This document shows positions 7,378-14,920 of a stretch of 34,956 nucleotides of DNA, in pieces; position 1 is the stretch's first letter; every line of letters begins with the position of its first letter. Origin of the DNA: Flavobacteriales bacterium (GTDB lineage Bacteria; Bacteroidota; Bacteroidia; Flavobacteriales_D; Cryomorphaceae); assembly GCA_022448105.1 (NCBI GenBank), contig JAKVAV010000015.1, positions 11,641 to 46,596 of the forward strand. Reading direction: 5' to 3'. The notes under the pieces were generated by a model. That model did not search any database. It saw nothing but the letters and a program-made list of their open reading frames with translations, and was not told the DNA's origin. Made by a program: the position numbers and the translations under genes.

Positions 7378-8736
7378 ATGAACGCCCATCAATCTCTTAT
7401 CGATTCCTTTATGGAAAAAGTGCGCTCAAAGAATGCGCATGAGGCGGAATTTTTACAAGCAGTTGAGGAGGTAGCAGAAGTTATCATTCCCTTCCTTGAA
7501 GACAACCCAAAATACAAAGAGGCCAAAATCCTCGAACGAATGGTGGAACCAGAGAGAACCATTATGTTCAGAGTTCCATGGACCGACGACCATGGAGAAA
7601 TCCATGTGAATCGAGGTTACCGAGTGGAATTCAACTCTGCCATTGGACCTTATAAAGGAGGGCTTAGATTTCACCCTTCTGTAAACTTGAGTATTCTTAA
7701 ATTTTTGGGATTTGAGCAAGTCTTCAAAAACAGCCTTACCACTCTGCCAATGGGCGGAGGTAAAGGAGGTTCAGATTTCGATCCAAAAGGGAAATCTGAC
7801 AATGAAGTAATGAGATTTTGCCAAAGCTTCATGACAGAGTTATCTCGTCATATTGGTCCTGACACTGACGTGCCCGCCGGCGATATTGGTGTTGGAGGGA
7901 GAGAGATTGGATATATGTTCGGTCAGTACAAGCGTATTCGAAATGAGTTTACAGGAGTTTTGACCGGTAAAGGATTCAACTGGGGCGGTTCGAGAATTCG
8001 TCCTGAAGCGACAGGTTACGGCTGTGTATACTTTGCTCAAGAGATGCTCAAACTCAAGAACGACTCCTTTAAAGACAAAGTCGTGGCGATTAGTGGATCT
8101 GGAAATGTAGCTCAATACGCTTTCCAAAAAGTAACTCAACTGGGAGGTAAAGTTGTTACGGTGAGTGATTCCGGAGGTTATGTTTACTGTGAAGATGGAT
8201 TGAGTACTGATGCATTTGACAGGCTTCAAGAAATCAAGAATGTAAAGAGAGGTAGGATCAGCGAACTAGCAGATGCTTTCGATAATATCACATACGTGGC
8301 TTCAGAAAGGTCTTGGTCTGTTCCTTTTAATGTAGACATCGCACTTCCTTGTGCCACCCAAAACGAATTGACGGATGAGGATGCAAATGCACTTCTTTCA
8401 AAAGGACTGATGTTGGTGGCTGAAGGAGCTAACATGCCTACAACCCCAGAAGCAATTCAGATATTTCACGACAGCAAAATTGGATTTGCTCCGGGAAAAG
8501 CAAGCAATGCTGGCGGTGTTGCAACCTCTGGTCTGGAAATGAGCCAAAACTCAATCCGACTGTCATGGCCTGCCGAGAAAGTTGATGAAAGATTGCACAG
8601 TATCATGAAAGACATTCATGCTGCTTGTGTAGAATTCGGTAAAGATGATTCTGGACATGTGGACTATGTGAAGGGAGCGAATCTCGCCGGATTTGTCAAG
8701 GTAGCTGATGCCATGATGGATCAAGGCGTCGTTTAA
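7378..8736 (+). CDS. gdhA: NADP-type glutamate dehydrogenase
   Basis: Interconverts 2-oxoglutarate plus ammonia and glutamate; the 452-residue hexameric class is usually NADP(H)-dependent and assimilatory. The substrate block GPYKGGLRFHPSVN contains K93, and PMGGGKGG contains the catalytic lysine K129, followed by the DVPAGDIGVGGREI signature with its aspartate. The Rossmann part starts with VVAISGSGNVAQYA, and the C-terminal APGKASNAGGVATSGLEMSQ block is diagnostic of this class. It is a single gene with its own promoter box and a strong terminator (8761-8796). Coenzyme choice comes from family likeness only. Confidence 0.96.
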   Translation: MNAHQSLIDSFMEKVRSKNAHEAEFLQAVEEVAEVIIPFLEDNPKYKEAKILERMVEPERTIMFRVPWTDDHGEIHVNRGYRVEFNSAIGPYKGGLRFHPSVNLSILKFLGFEQVFKNSLTTLPMGGGKGGSDFDPKGKSDNEVMRFCQSFMTELSRHIGPDTDVPAGDIGVGGREIGYMFGQYKRIRNEFTGVLTGKGFNWGGSRIRPEATGYGCVYFAQEMLKLKNDSFKDKVVAISGSGNVAQYAFQKVTQLGGKVVTVSDSGGYVYCEDGLSTDAFDRLQEIKNVKRGRISELADAFDNITYVASERSWSVPFNVDIALPCATQNELTDEDANALLSKGLMLVAEGANMPTTPEAIQIFHDSKIGFAPGKASNAGGVATSGLEMSQNSIRLSWPAEKVDERLHSIMKDIHAACVEFGKDDSGHVDYVKGANLAGFVKVADAMMDQGVV

Positions 8737-8760
8737 CAGACAACCACCTATTGATAGTTC

Positions 8761-8796
8761 AAAGCCAGTGGCACAAAAGTCGCTGGCTTTTTCATT
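8761..8796 (+). terminator. Rho-independent terminator of gdhA
   Basis: AAAGCCAG at 8761-8768 pairs with CTGGCTTT at 8783-8790, and two further inner pairs (one G-U) make a ten-pair stem. A T-rich tract follows. It sits between convergent gdhA and the GNAT gene, and its T-tract overlaps the end of the latter. Confidence 0.85.
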
Positions 8797-9292
8797 TTAG
8801 TTTCTTTTCCATGAGATAATCTTCGTATCGAAGACCCTTTGGGCCGGGAAAGTCAATGGACTCGATTATTTTAAACGATCGGTTATGGTAGAAATCTATG
8901 GCTAGTTTGTTTTCTCGGTTCACTCTCAAAAAGATTGTCTCGAGGGAAAATTCAGCTGCTATTGCTTCAATCTTTTTCATCACTAGGCTGCCAATACCGG
9001 ATCCCTGCAAAGATGGGTGTACATAGATTTTATCTAGTTTTAGGTGGTCAGAATGTAATTCTATAGCGGTGTAGCCAATATATCTATTATCCTTCAGGAT
9101 AAAGTAAAACATGTTTTTAGAGTTTGATAGCCAATTTGTTAGAAGGTTGTCATTGTACATTCCGGTATAGAGAAGGTCTAAATCTTCTTTGGCATAATAT
9201 GGAGAGAAAGCTGGCTTCCAGATTTCTTCGGAGAGGTCGTAGATTTTGCTTAAGTCTTGGACCGATGCTTTTTCGTATTTCAGACTCACCAT
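8792..9292 (-). CDS. GNAT-family N-acetyltransferase
   Basis: A 166-residue GCN5-related acetyltransferase that would transfer acetyl from acetyl-CoA to an amine. The acetyl-CoA site is visible as LDKIYVHPSLQGSGIGSLVM (about residues 88-107, the R/QxxGxG/A pyrophosphate loop). A NRENKLAIDFYHNRSFK block near residue 128 is the usual motif B region. The IWKPAFSPYY segment near the N-terminus is reminiscent of PaiA-like or diamine-type members, but the substrate cannot be assigned. The start overlaps the end of the S4-domain gene by 7 bases (ATGGTGA), so the two are probably co-translated. Confidence 0.88.
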   Translation of the reverse strand: MVSLKYEKASVQDLSKIYDLSEEIWKPAFSPYYAKEDLDLLYTGMYNDNLLTNWLSNSKNMFYFILKDNRYIGYTAIELHSDHLKLDKIYVHPSLQGSGIGSLVMKKIEAIAAEFSLETIFLRVNRENKLAIDFYHNRSFKIIESIDFPGPKGLRYEDYLMEKKLK

Positions 9293-9657
9293 CGGTATTT
9301 GTCTAGGTCGCGGCGCTCTCTTTTAGTAGGCCGGCCTTCGCCTTTTCTGCGGTCGAAGCCGGGCATCATTTTCATCATCTCCAGCTTTTCGATTTCCTCG
9401 GATGGCGTTACCTCTTCGATGTATTGAGCAACAAGCTTTGCTCCAACTCTTCGCTTTAGGAGTTCCTTAACCTTATAGCTACGCCAAATGGGATTCCGCT
9501 TAACCTTAATGATGTCCCCTTCTTTGATAGATTGCGAGGGTTTTACGGGCTCTTCGTTTATTAATACGTTGCCCGCCTTGATTTCAGCAGCACTAAGAGA
9601 TCTGGTCTTAAAAAGCCTGATCGCCCAGATGTATTTATCGACCCGTAAATCTTCCAT
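9286..9657 (-). CDS. hslR: S4-domain RNA-binding protein, Hsp15 (HslR)-like
   Basis: A 123-residue RNA-binding protein. Residues 1-60 form an S4 domain (RVDKYIWAIRLFKTRSLSAA, then VLINEEPVKPSQSIKEGD). The C-terminal half is very basic and ends in GRPTKRERRDLDKYRW, the arrangement of Hsp15, which in Escherichia coli rescues stalled 50S subunits carrying nascent chains. The ATG at 9657 lies only four bases after a perfect -7 box (9662-9669), so the mRNA may be leaderless. It overlaps the GNAT gene. The role is inferred from the family. Confidence 0.88.
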   Translation of the reverse strand: MEDLRVDKYIWAIRLFKTRSLSAAEIKAGNVLINEEPVKPSQSIKEGDIIKVKRNPIWRSYKVKELLKRRVGAKLVAQYIEEVTPSEEIEKLEMMKMMPGFDRRKGEGRPTKRERRDLDKYRW

Positions 9658-9661
9658 GGGC

Positions 9662-9669
9662 CAAAGTTA
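9662..9669 (-). promoter_or_regulatory. -7 box (TAnnTTTG) for hslR, implying a leaderless mRNA
   Basis: TAACTTTG followed by only GCCC and then the ATG. Transcription would start at or very close to the A of the start codon. Upstream it borders the end of the 43-residue ORF. No clear -33 TTG. Confidence 0.5.
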
Positions 9670-9674
9670 AGGAA

Positions 9675-9806
9675 TCAAATAGCTCCTTGAGTACTCCTTA
9701 GCTGCTCAACCTTTAGAAGCTCTCTGATGTAATCGGTTACTTGTCCTTTAGACATAAGTTTTTTGGCTCTAGCCAAAATTGTTGGGTATGAATTTTCCTT
9801 CGACAT
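9675..9806 (-). CDS. Small 43-residue ORF, unrecognised
   Basis: An ATG at 9806 opens a 43-codon frame ending in TGA at 9675-9677; it fills the space between nadD and hslR on the same strand. The predicted peptide begins MSKENSYPTILARAKKLM and continues with a predicted helix containing TDYIRELLKVEQLRS. It is charged, has no membrane segment or signal peptide, and looks like two amphipathic helices. The ATG lies 53 bases after the nadD stop. Evidence for being real is position, strand and protein-like composition only; I do not recognise the family. Confidence 0.5.
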   Translation of the reverse strand: MSKENSYPTILARAKKLMSKGQVTDYIRELLKVEQLRSTQGAI

Positions 9807-9859
9807 AATATTGCGTTTTAATTTACCCGATGAAATCAAAACCTGTGCCAAAGGAACTC

Positions 9860-10468
9860 CTACTCGTAGAAGTGCATCTCTTTCAGGTATTTATGAACAG
9901 GTTCCGTCAAGAGGTATTTTACGTCCTTTCCATTTTTTATGGCATTTCGGATAAAACTGGCAGAGAGTTTCATCACCGGAGCATCGACAAAATGGATGTT
10001 CGGGTGATCTCCAAGTTTTAACTCTGTCTTGTGAAGTTGGAGCTCTTTTTCTTCCTGTACGGTTAGGGCTCTTGGGTAGACAAATAGTTCATGGTTTTCG
10101 AGTATCACTTCATAATTTTTCCATTTATGGAATGTCCTCAAATTGTCTTCACCCATGATCAAGGCGAAGACCATATTCTCATATTTTTCAGTTAGATAAG
10201 CTAGTGTTGCCGCTGTGAAAGAGGGTTTGGGAAGGCTAAACTCAATGTCGCTTACTCGAAGCTTTGGGTTATTCTCAATGCCAATTCTGGCTAAAGCTAA
10301 TCGATGGTAATCTGCCAACAGAGAGCTTTTTTGTTTTAATGGATTCTGAGGAGAAACGACTAGCCAAACCTCATCGAGCTCGGTTTGCTCAGCCATATAA
10401 TTGGCAATAATAAGGTGCCCTACATGGATAGGGTTGAATGTTCCAAAGTACAAGCCGACTTTTTTCAT
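9860..10468 (-). CDS. nadD: Nicotinate-nucleotide adenylyltransferase
   Basis: Adenylates nicotinate mononucleotide to deamido-NAD in NAD synthesis. The 202-residue protein has the nucleotidyltransferase start GTFNPIHVGH (residues 9-18, both catalytic histidines present), the MGEDNLRTFHKWKNY block that marks NadD, and the closing KLSASFIRNAI motif (ISSTxIR equivalent) near residue 172. Its ATG overlaps the gmk stop by 4 bases, within a yicC-gmk-nadD unit that is common in this phylum. The call is firm. Confidence 0.96.
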   Translation of the reverse strand: MKKVGLYFGTFNPIHVGHLIIANYMAEQTELDEVWLVVSPQNPLKQKSSLLADYHRLALARIGIENNPKLRVSDIEFSLPKPSFTAATLAYLTEKYENMVFALIMGEDNLRTFHKWKNYEVILENHELFVYPRALTVQEEKELQLHKTELKLGDHPNIHFVDAPVMKLSASFIRNAIKNGKDVKYLLTEPVHKYLKEMHFYE

Positions 10469-11040
10469 ACTCGAAAGAATTGTTCCACCTTTTTCTCAGC
10501 ATCTTTGCAGGCTAGGGATAGCTCATCATTAATCACTGTTGTGTCAAATTTTAACTCGTAGGTCAATTCTTTTTCCGCCTTCGAAAGTCTCTTCGCCAAA
10601 CTTTCCTCAGATTCAGTTCCACGTGCACGCAATCTTTCCTCAAGGACATCGAGACTTGGAGGCCTCACGAAAAGGGCTAGCGCATTTTCTCCAAATGTGT
10701 TTTTAAGCGTTACACCCCCCTCTACATCTACATCGAATATAACATGATGTCCTTTACTCCAAATAGTATCAATCTCAGATTTTAGTGTACCGTAAAACTG
10801 ATCTGTGTAAACTTCCTCCCATTCGACGAATTCTTCACTCTCAATTTTTTTCTTGAATTCCTCAACTGAGATATAGTGATAGTGAATCCCGGGAGTCTCA
10901 TTCTTTCGCGGTTCTCGCGAAGTGGCTGAAACAGAAAATGACAAGGAGGGGAACTTCTTAAGAAGATGTCTCACGATGGTGGTTTTACCCGCGCCTGAGG
11001 GTGCGCAAACTATAAGGCATTTGCCTTTTTTCGAAATCAT
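10465..11040 (-). CDS. gmk: Guanylate kinase
   Basis: Phosphorylates GMP to GDP with ATP. The 191-residue length is typical. The P-loop APSGAGKTT is at residues 13-21, followed by SFSVSATSREPRKNE (GMP-binding region), GIHYHYISVEEF, VEWEEVYTDQFYGT and VIFDVDVEGG. It overlaps yicC upstream and nadD downstream by 4 bases at each end, which indicates co-translation. The call is firm. Confidence 0.97.
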   Translation of the reverse strand: MISKKGKCLIVCAPSGAGKTTIVRHLLKKFPSLSFSVSATSREPRKNETPGIHYHYISVEEFKKKIESEEFVEWEEVYTDQFYGTLKSEIDTIWSKGHHVIFDVDVEGGVTLKNTFGENALALFVRPPSLDVLEERLRARGTESEESLAKRLSKAEKELTYELKFDTTVINDELSLACKDAEKKVEQFFRV

Positions 11041-11912
11041 CGTATGTTGAGTAGCTGCTCTTTAATTTTTTCCAATTCGTCCTTCATTTGAACGACGATC
11101 TGTTGAATTGGAACATAATTGGCCTTGGAGCCCATTGTATTAATTTCACGCCCCATTTCTTGCGAGATAAAGCCGAGTTTTTTTCCTACATCCGCAGAGC
11201 TGTTAATGGTTTCTAAGAAGTATGAGCAGTGACTTTTTAGCCGTATTTCTTCTTCAGTGATATCGAGTTTCTCCAGGTAGTACACTATTTCTTGTTCTAA
11301 TCTATTTTGATCAGCCTGCTCCTTTTGAATGAGTTCAGATATATTTGTTTTGATTCTGGTTCTAACCTCATTTATACGGGCTTCTAAATGTGGTTCCAAG
11401 TCTTCCGCAAGCTTTTCTATATTTCGCACTCTTTGCACGATATCTTCTTCAAGCCTACTGCCCTCGGTTTTTCTGAAATCATTGAGCGCCATGGTTGCTT
11501 CGCTTAGCGCACTTTGAACAGATGACCATTCTTCTTCGCTTAGTTCGGGTCTTTCCGTTTTCAGTACCTCTGGCAAACTGAGAAGTGAGGTCAACAAGCT
11601 CTCAGGTTCATTCAAGCCCACCTTGTTTCCTAAGCTTTTGATTTGATTGAGATATTGTGAAGCGACATCTTGGTTTATGACTACCTGCTTATCGCCGTCC
11701 GGTGATTCTGTAAAAATCGAAAGATCTACTTTTCCTCTTCCCAGAGCTTTAGATACTGTGGATCTCATCACTAATTCTTTCTCTCGATAGAGTGATGGCA
11801 ATTTCATCGACAGGTCAAACTGTTTGCTGTTCAGTGATTTGATTTCAACCGTAATTTTCTTTTCGGCAAATTGAGCTGAGGCTTTGCCAAAGCCTGTCAT
11901 CGAATAAAGCAT
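11037..11912 (-). CDS. yicC: YicC/YloC-family endoribonuclease
   Basis: A 291-residue YicC-family protein; members have been shown to cut RNA. It starts with the typical MLYSMTGFGKA and VEIKSLNSKQFDLSMKLP, has a long coiled-coil middle (about residues 140-215), and ends with the conserved KSHCSYFLETI, then GKKLGFISQEMGREINTMGSKA. The 4-base overlap with gmk follows the widespread yicC-gmk pairing. Its own promoter is not obvious; a near-miss TAACTTTA lies on its strand at 11930-11937. The gap to the upstream ArsC/Spx-like gene is 35 bases, so that gene could head the unit. Confidence 0.93.
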   Translation of the reverse strand: MLYSMTGFGKASAQFAEKKITVEIKSLNSKQFDLSMKLPSLYREKELVMRSTVSKALGRGKVDLSIFTESPDGDKQVVINQDVASQYLNQIKSLGNKVGLNEPESLLTSLLSLPEVLKTERPELSEEEWSSVQSALSEATMALNDFRKTEGSRLEEDIVQRVRNIEKLAEDLEPHLEARINEVRTRIKTNISELIQKEQADQNRLEQEIVYYLEKLDITEEEIRLKSHCSYFLETINSSADVGKKLGFISQEMGREINTMGSKANYVPIQQIVVQMKDELEKIKEQLLNIR

Positions 11913-11947
11913 ATTCTATTTTCGTCGGGTAAAGTTAACCAATTCAA

Positions 11948-12295
11948 TCAGGTCAGAGTTTTCATAATCTCGACCTGCTTTTTGGAATTCCCCGCTACCG
12001 CTTGGTCGGCTGTTTCTAAAACAGGTCTTTTCAAAAAAGTATAATCTGTGAGTAAATACTTTCGGTAGTCTTTTTCTTGAAGGTTCATTTCGTTCAATCC
12101 AAGTTCTTTGTATTTACGCGCTCTTTTGCTAAAAATTGACTCGTAAGTGCCAGACTTTTCTTTAAGAGAATCTACCTCTTTTTCTGTTAGAGGCTTTGAT
12201 TTTATTTCTCTCAATTCGACTCCTGCTGCAAGCTTTAATTCTTTCATTATTCGATGACAAGTGCTGCACGTTTCGAGATAAAAAAACTTCTTCAT
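11948..12295 (-). CDS. ArsC/Spx-family thioredoxin-fold protein
   Basis: A 115-residue member of the arsenate reductase/Spx family. The N-terminus MKKFFYLETCSTCHRIMKEL gives a CxxC pair (C10, C13) instead of the single-cysteine CX5R site of true ArsC, and the family RP near the C-terminus is present (TFLKRPVLETADQ). Such proteins are usually labelled arsenate reductase in Bacteroidota, but the CxxC resembles Spx or a thiol oxidoreductase, so arsenate reduction should not be assumed. The ATG is divergent from, and overlaps by 2 bases, the open frame of the flippase-like gene. A -7 box lies at 12354-12361. Confidence 0.82.
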   Translation of the reverse strand: MKKFFYLETCSTCHRIMKELKLAAGVELREIKSKPLTEKEVDSLKEKSGTYESIFSKRARKYKELGLNEMNLQEKDYRKYLLTDYTFLKRPVLETADQAVAGNSKKQVEIMKTLT

Positions 12296-13598
12296 GAGGT
12301 TTACTTTCGCTTATTTTTGTGAAGTTGGCGATGAGACTAAAATAAGAAAGCCCCAAAGATACTTGCTACCTGAAGAAAACGATATTGTAAAAAAGCTCAG
12401 TGTTAGGAAGATCATTCTCCCTGTATTACTGGGGATTGGGGTAGCCGCTCTCCTTCTTTATTTAAATCTTAACGATACCCGTTACGAAGAAGCTTTGGAC
12501 GGTTCTTGCGCAAATTATGTTTGGCAAGACGCTAATGGAAATAAGATTCCAGATTATTCTGATGATGCAGAGTTCACCCTAGTCCCGGATTGTGAAGGAG
12601 ACTATGTGTTGCGAACTTATCGAGACACTTTGAGAGATATTCAATGGACGTGGGCGAGCACATTTTGGCTTTTTATGGCCTTGTTGGCCATGGCGGTGCG
12701 CGACTTGGCTTACATGTATCGAATCCGTGTTCTTACAGACAAAGTGCTAAGTTGGATGCAAAGCTTCAAGGTGATCATGCTTTGGGAATTCGCTTCGGCA
12801 CTCACCCCGAGCATTGTTGGAGGAAGCGGTATAGCCATGTTTATTGTAAATCGTGAAGGGATAAAGCTTGGTAAGAGCACGGCCATCGTGCTGGTCTCCG
12901 CTCTTCTCGATGAGATGTTTTATATTTTGACGGTTATCCTTGTATTGATCGCTGTAGGAACTGGAGACCTCTTTCCGGTTGGCATGGAAAAAACCCTTTT
13001 CGGGACGACTTACGGAACCCAAGGAATATTCTGGATCGGATACTTCTTTATCGTAATTCTCACAACAACGATCCTTCTCGCCATTTTTAGTGTTCCTAGG
13101 GGTTTCAAGTATTTGCTTCTGCAAATTTTTAGGCTCCCATTTTTGAAGCGTTGGAGATACAATGTTATCCAAGTTGGTGATGATATTATCACAACGAGTA
13201 AAGAGCTCAAAGGAAAACCCTTCAAGTACTGGCTTCAAGCATTTGGAGCGACCTATGCATCGTGGTCGGCGAGGTACATTGTTGTGAACTTTCTGATTCT
13301 TGCATTTGCTTCTGGAAATGGTCAGCTCCTTGAAGGCTGGGGAGATCAGCTTTTGATATTTGCAAGACAACTAGTGATGTGGGTGATCATGCTTATCAGT
13401 CCAACACCTGGAAGTTCAGGCGTTGCCGAATTTGCTTTTTCTGGTTTTTTGAAGGAGTTCACTCCTTTAGGTTTGGTAGGTGCTTTGGCATTGCTATGGA
13501 GGTTGATATCCTATTATCCCTATTTATTTATTGGGGCGATCATCTTACCCCGATGGCTTAGGGACACAGCTTCAAAACAAAAGCCTAGTAAGAACTAG
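12294..13598 (+). CDS. Flippase-like / LPG-synthase-TM family membrane protein (UPF0104)
   Basis: A polytopic membrane protein (434 residues from the ATG) of the family named after the lysylphosphatidylglycerol synthase membrane domain, whose members are thought to move or modify lipids. Family marks: WEFASALTPSIVGGSG in the first half and MLISPTPGSSGVAEFAF near residue 365. TM1 is at about 39-58, and seven or eight more hydrophobic segments follow from about 122. Between TM1 and TM2 is a roughly 60-residue loop with C72, the motif DANGNKIPDYSDD (79-91) and C100. The ATG at 12294 is the only ATG before TM1, but a -7 box at 12312-12319 makes the TTG at 12363 a serious alternative. The cargo is unknown. 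Confidence 0.85.
   Translation: MRFTFAYFCEVGDETKIRKPQRYLLPEENDIVKKLSVRKIILPVLLGIGVAALLLYLNLNDTRYEEALDGSCANYVWQDANGNKIPDYSDDAEFTLVPDCEGDYVLRTYRDTLRDIQWTWASTFWLFMALLAMAVRDLAYMYRIRVLTDKVLSWMQSFKVIMLWEFASALTPSIVGGSGIAMFIVNREGIKLGKSTAIVLVSALLDEMFYILTVILVLIAVGTGDLFPVGMEKTLFGTTYGTQGIFWIGYFFIVILTTTILLAIFSVPRGFKYLLLQIFRLPFLKRWRYNVIQVGDDIITTSKELKGKPFKYWLQAFGATYASWSARYIVVNFLILAFASGNGQLLEGWGDQLLIFARQLVMWVIMLISPTPGSSGVAEFAFSGFLKEFTPLGLVGALALLWRLISYYPYLFIGAIILPRWLRDTASKQKPSKN
12312..12319 (+). promoter_or_regulatory. Possible -7 box (TAnnTTTG) inside the 5' end of the flippase frame
   Basis: TATTTTTG at codons 7-9 of the longest frame. If active, translation would have to start later; the in-frame TTG at 12363 is the best candidate. 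Confidence 0.35.
12354..12361 (-). promoter_or_regulatory. -7 box (TAnnTTTG) for the ArsC/Spx-like gene
   Basis: TATCTTTG on the minus strand, 58 bases before the ATG at 12295, which would give a leader of about 55 bases that runs antisense to the 5' end of the flippase frame. No -33 TTG was found. Confidence 0.4.
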
Positions 13599-13629
13599 GT
13601 TGACATGAATTATTCAAAAAAATGTTGAG

Positions 13630-14769
13630 ATGAAATTCGCCACAAAAACCATTCACTCAGGTGTTGAGGCAGATCCTACGACTGGTGCGATCATGCCACC
13701 GATTTACCAAACATCTACTTATAAGCAGGAAGGAGCAGGGAATCATAAGGGATTTGAATACGCACGTGGTAAGAATCCAACTAGACTGAACCTAGAGGCT
13801 TGCATCGCGTCCCTTGAAAACGCGAAATACGGAGCTTGTTTTGCAAGCGGAATGGCCGCGATTGATACTCTTTTAAAGTTATGCTCCCCCGGTGATGAGG
13901 TCATCACTTCAGCCGATTTGTACGGAGGAACTTATCGTCTTTTTGAAACACTTTATGCCGAAAGAGGTATCAAATTCCACTATGTAAGCGAGATTGATTC
14001 CAATAAAGTTAAGCCCTTACTGAATTCAAAAACTAAACTGGTATGGGTTGAAACGCCCTCCAACCCTCTTCTCAAGATTACTGACATTAAGGCCATTGCT
14101 GAAATTTTGCGGGATCATTCAGCAATTTTTGCAGTTGATAATACTTTTGCTACTCCTTATTTACAAAAGCCCCTTGATCTGGGCGCTGACGTAGTGATGC
14201 ATTCCGCAACTAAGTATTTATGCGGCCACAGCGATGTGATCATGGGAGCATTAGCAATGAATGATGAGGGATTTGCCAAGGAAATTTATCATATCCAGAA
14301 CTCTTGTGGAGCAATTAGTGGTCCACAGGATTGCTTTTTAGCCCTGAGAGGAATTAAGACCCTTCACCTTCGCATGCAGAGACACTGTGAAAACGCAAAG
14401 ACGATAGCGGAGTATTTGTCAGGCCACAAAAAGATCGATAGGACCTTTTTTCCGGGGCTAGAAAACTCTAAATACCACTTCGTCGCAAGATCTCAAATGG
14501 CTGATTTTGGTGGTATGGTATCCTTTTGCCTAAAAAATAATAGTCTAAGTGCTGCCCATGGTGTTCTCGAAAAATTGCGCCTTTTCACTTTAGCCGAATC
14601 TTTAGGAGGAGTCGAAAGTTTAATTGGACATCCGGCTTCTATGAGCCATGCATCAATTCCTCAGATCTTGCGTAAGAAGATGGGTATCTCAGATTCGCTG
14701 ATTAGAATAAGTGTTGGCGTCGAGGATGTAGAAGATTTGCTTTTGGATTTAGCAATTGCTTTGGATTAG
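13630..14769 (+). CDS. Cystathionine gamma-synthase/lyase family PLP enzyme
   Basis: A 379-residue fold-type I PLP enzyme of the Cys/Met metabolism family. Visible: the EYARGKNPTRLNLE block, GACFASGMAAIDTLL, SADLYGGTYRLF, WVETPSNPLLKITDI, VDNTFATPY, and the PLP-binding lysine K195 in MHSATKYLCGHSDVIMGA. The C-terminal ESLGGVESLIGHPASMSHAS block is typical of the synthase/lyase branch. Members include cystathionine gamma-synthase (MetB), gamma-lyase and beta-lyase; sequence reading alone does not separate them, so I give no symbol. It starts 31 bases after the flippase-like gene on the same strand. No SAM riboswitch fits in that gap. Confidence 0.93.
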   Translation: MKFATKTIHSGVEADPTTGAIMPPIYQTSTYKQEGAGNHKGFEYARGKNPTRLNLEACIASLENAKYGACFASGMAAIDTLLKLCSPGDEVITSADLYGGTYRLFETLYAERGIKFHYVSEIDSNKVKPLLNSKTKLVWVETPSNPLLKITDIKAIAEILRDHSAIFAVDNTFATPYLQKPLDLGADVVMHSATKYLCGHSDVIMGALAMNDEGFAKEIYHIQNSCGAISGPQDCFLALRGIKTLHLRMQRHCENAKTIAEYLSGHKKIDRTFFPGLENSKYHFVARSQMADFGGMVSFCLKNNSLSAAHGVLEKLRLFTLAESLGGVESLIGHPASMSHASIPQILRKKMGISDSLIRISVGVEDVEDLLLDLAIALD

Positions 14770-14920
14770 GATTTCAACATGATTCCCAAAAAGAAAGCCT
14801 TTAGTGAGGGTTAAGCCTTCGTTAAATTGTATTCTAAGCATCCAAGCTAAACGTCCTGATGACGATGAATTTGGAGATTCTAATTATTAAATTTACGACC
14901 ACAAATACTGTAAGACTATT

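Noticed and set aside
12747-13370. Long minus-strand open frame (207 codons) inside the flippase gene
   Set aside because: It is antisense to conserved membrane segments, its composition is unlike a protein family (Lys/Arg/Ser-rich, no motif), and it has no promoter box.
14770-14920. Regulatory RNA or promoter in the 151-base gap before the protease pair
   Set aside because: No stem, riboswitch core or perfect TAnnTTTG was found; only a TAAATTTA near-match. The protease promoter remains unidentified.
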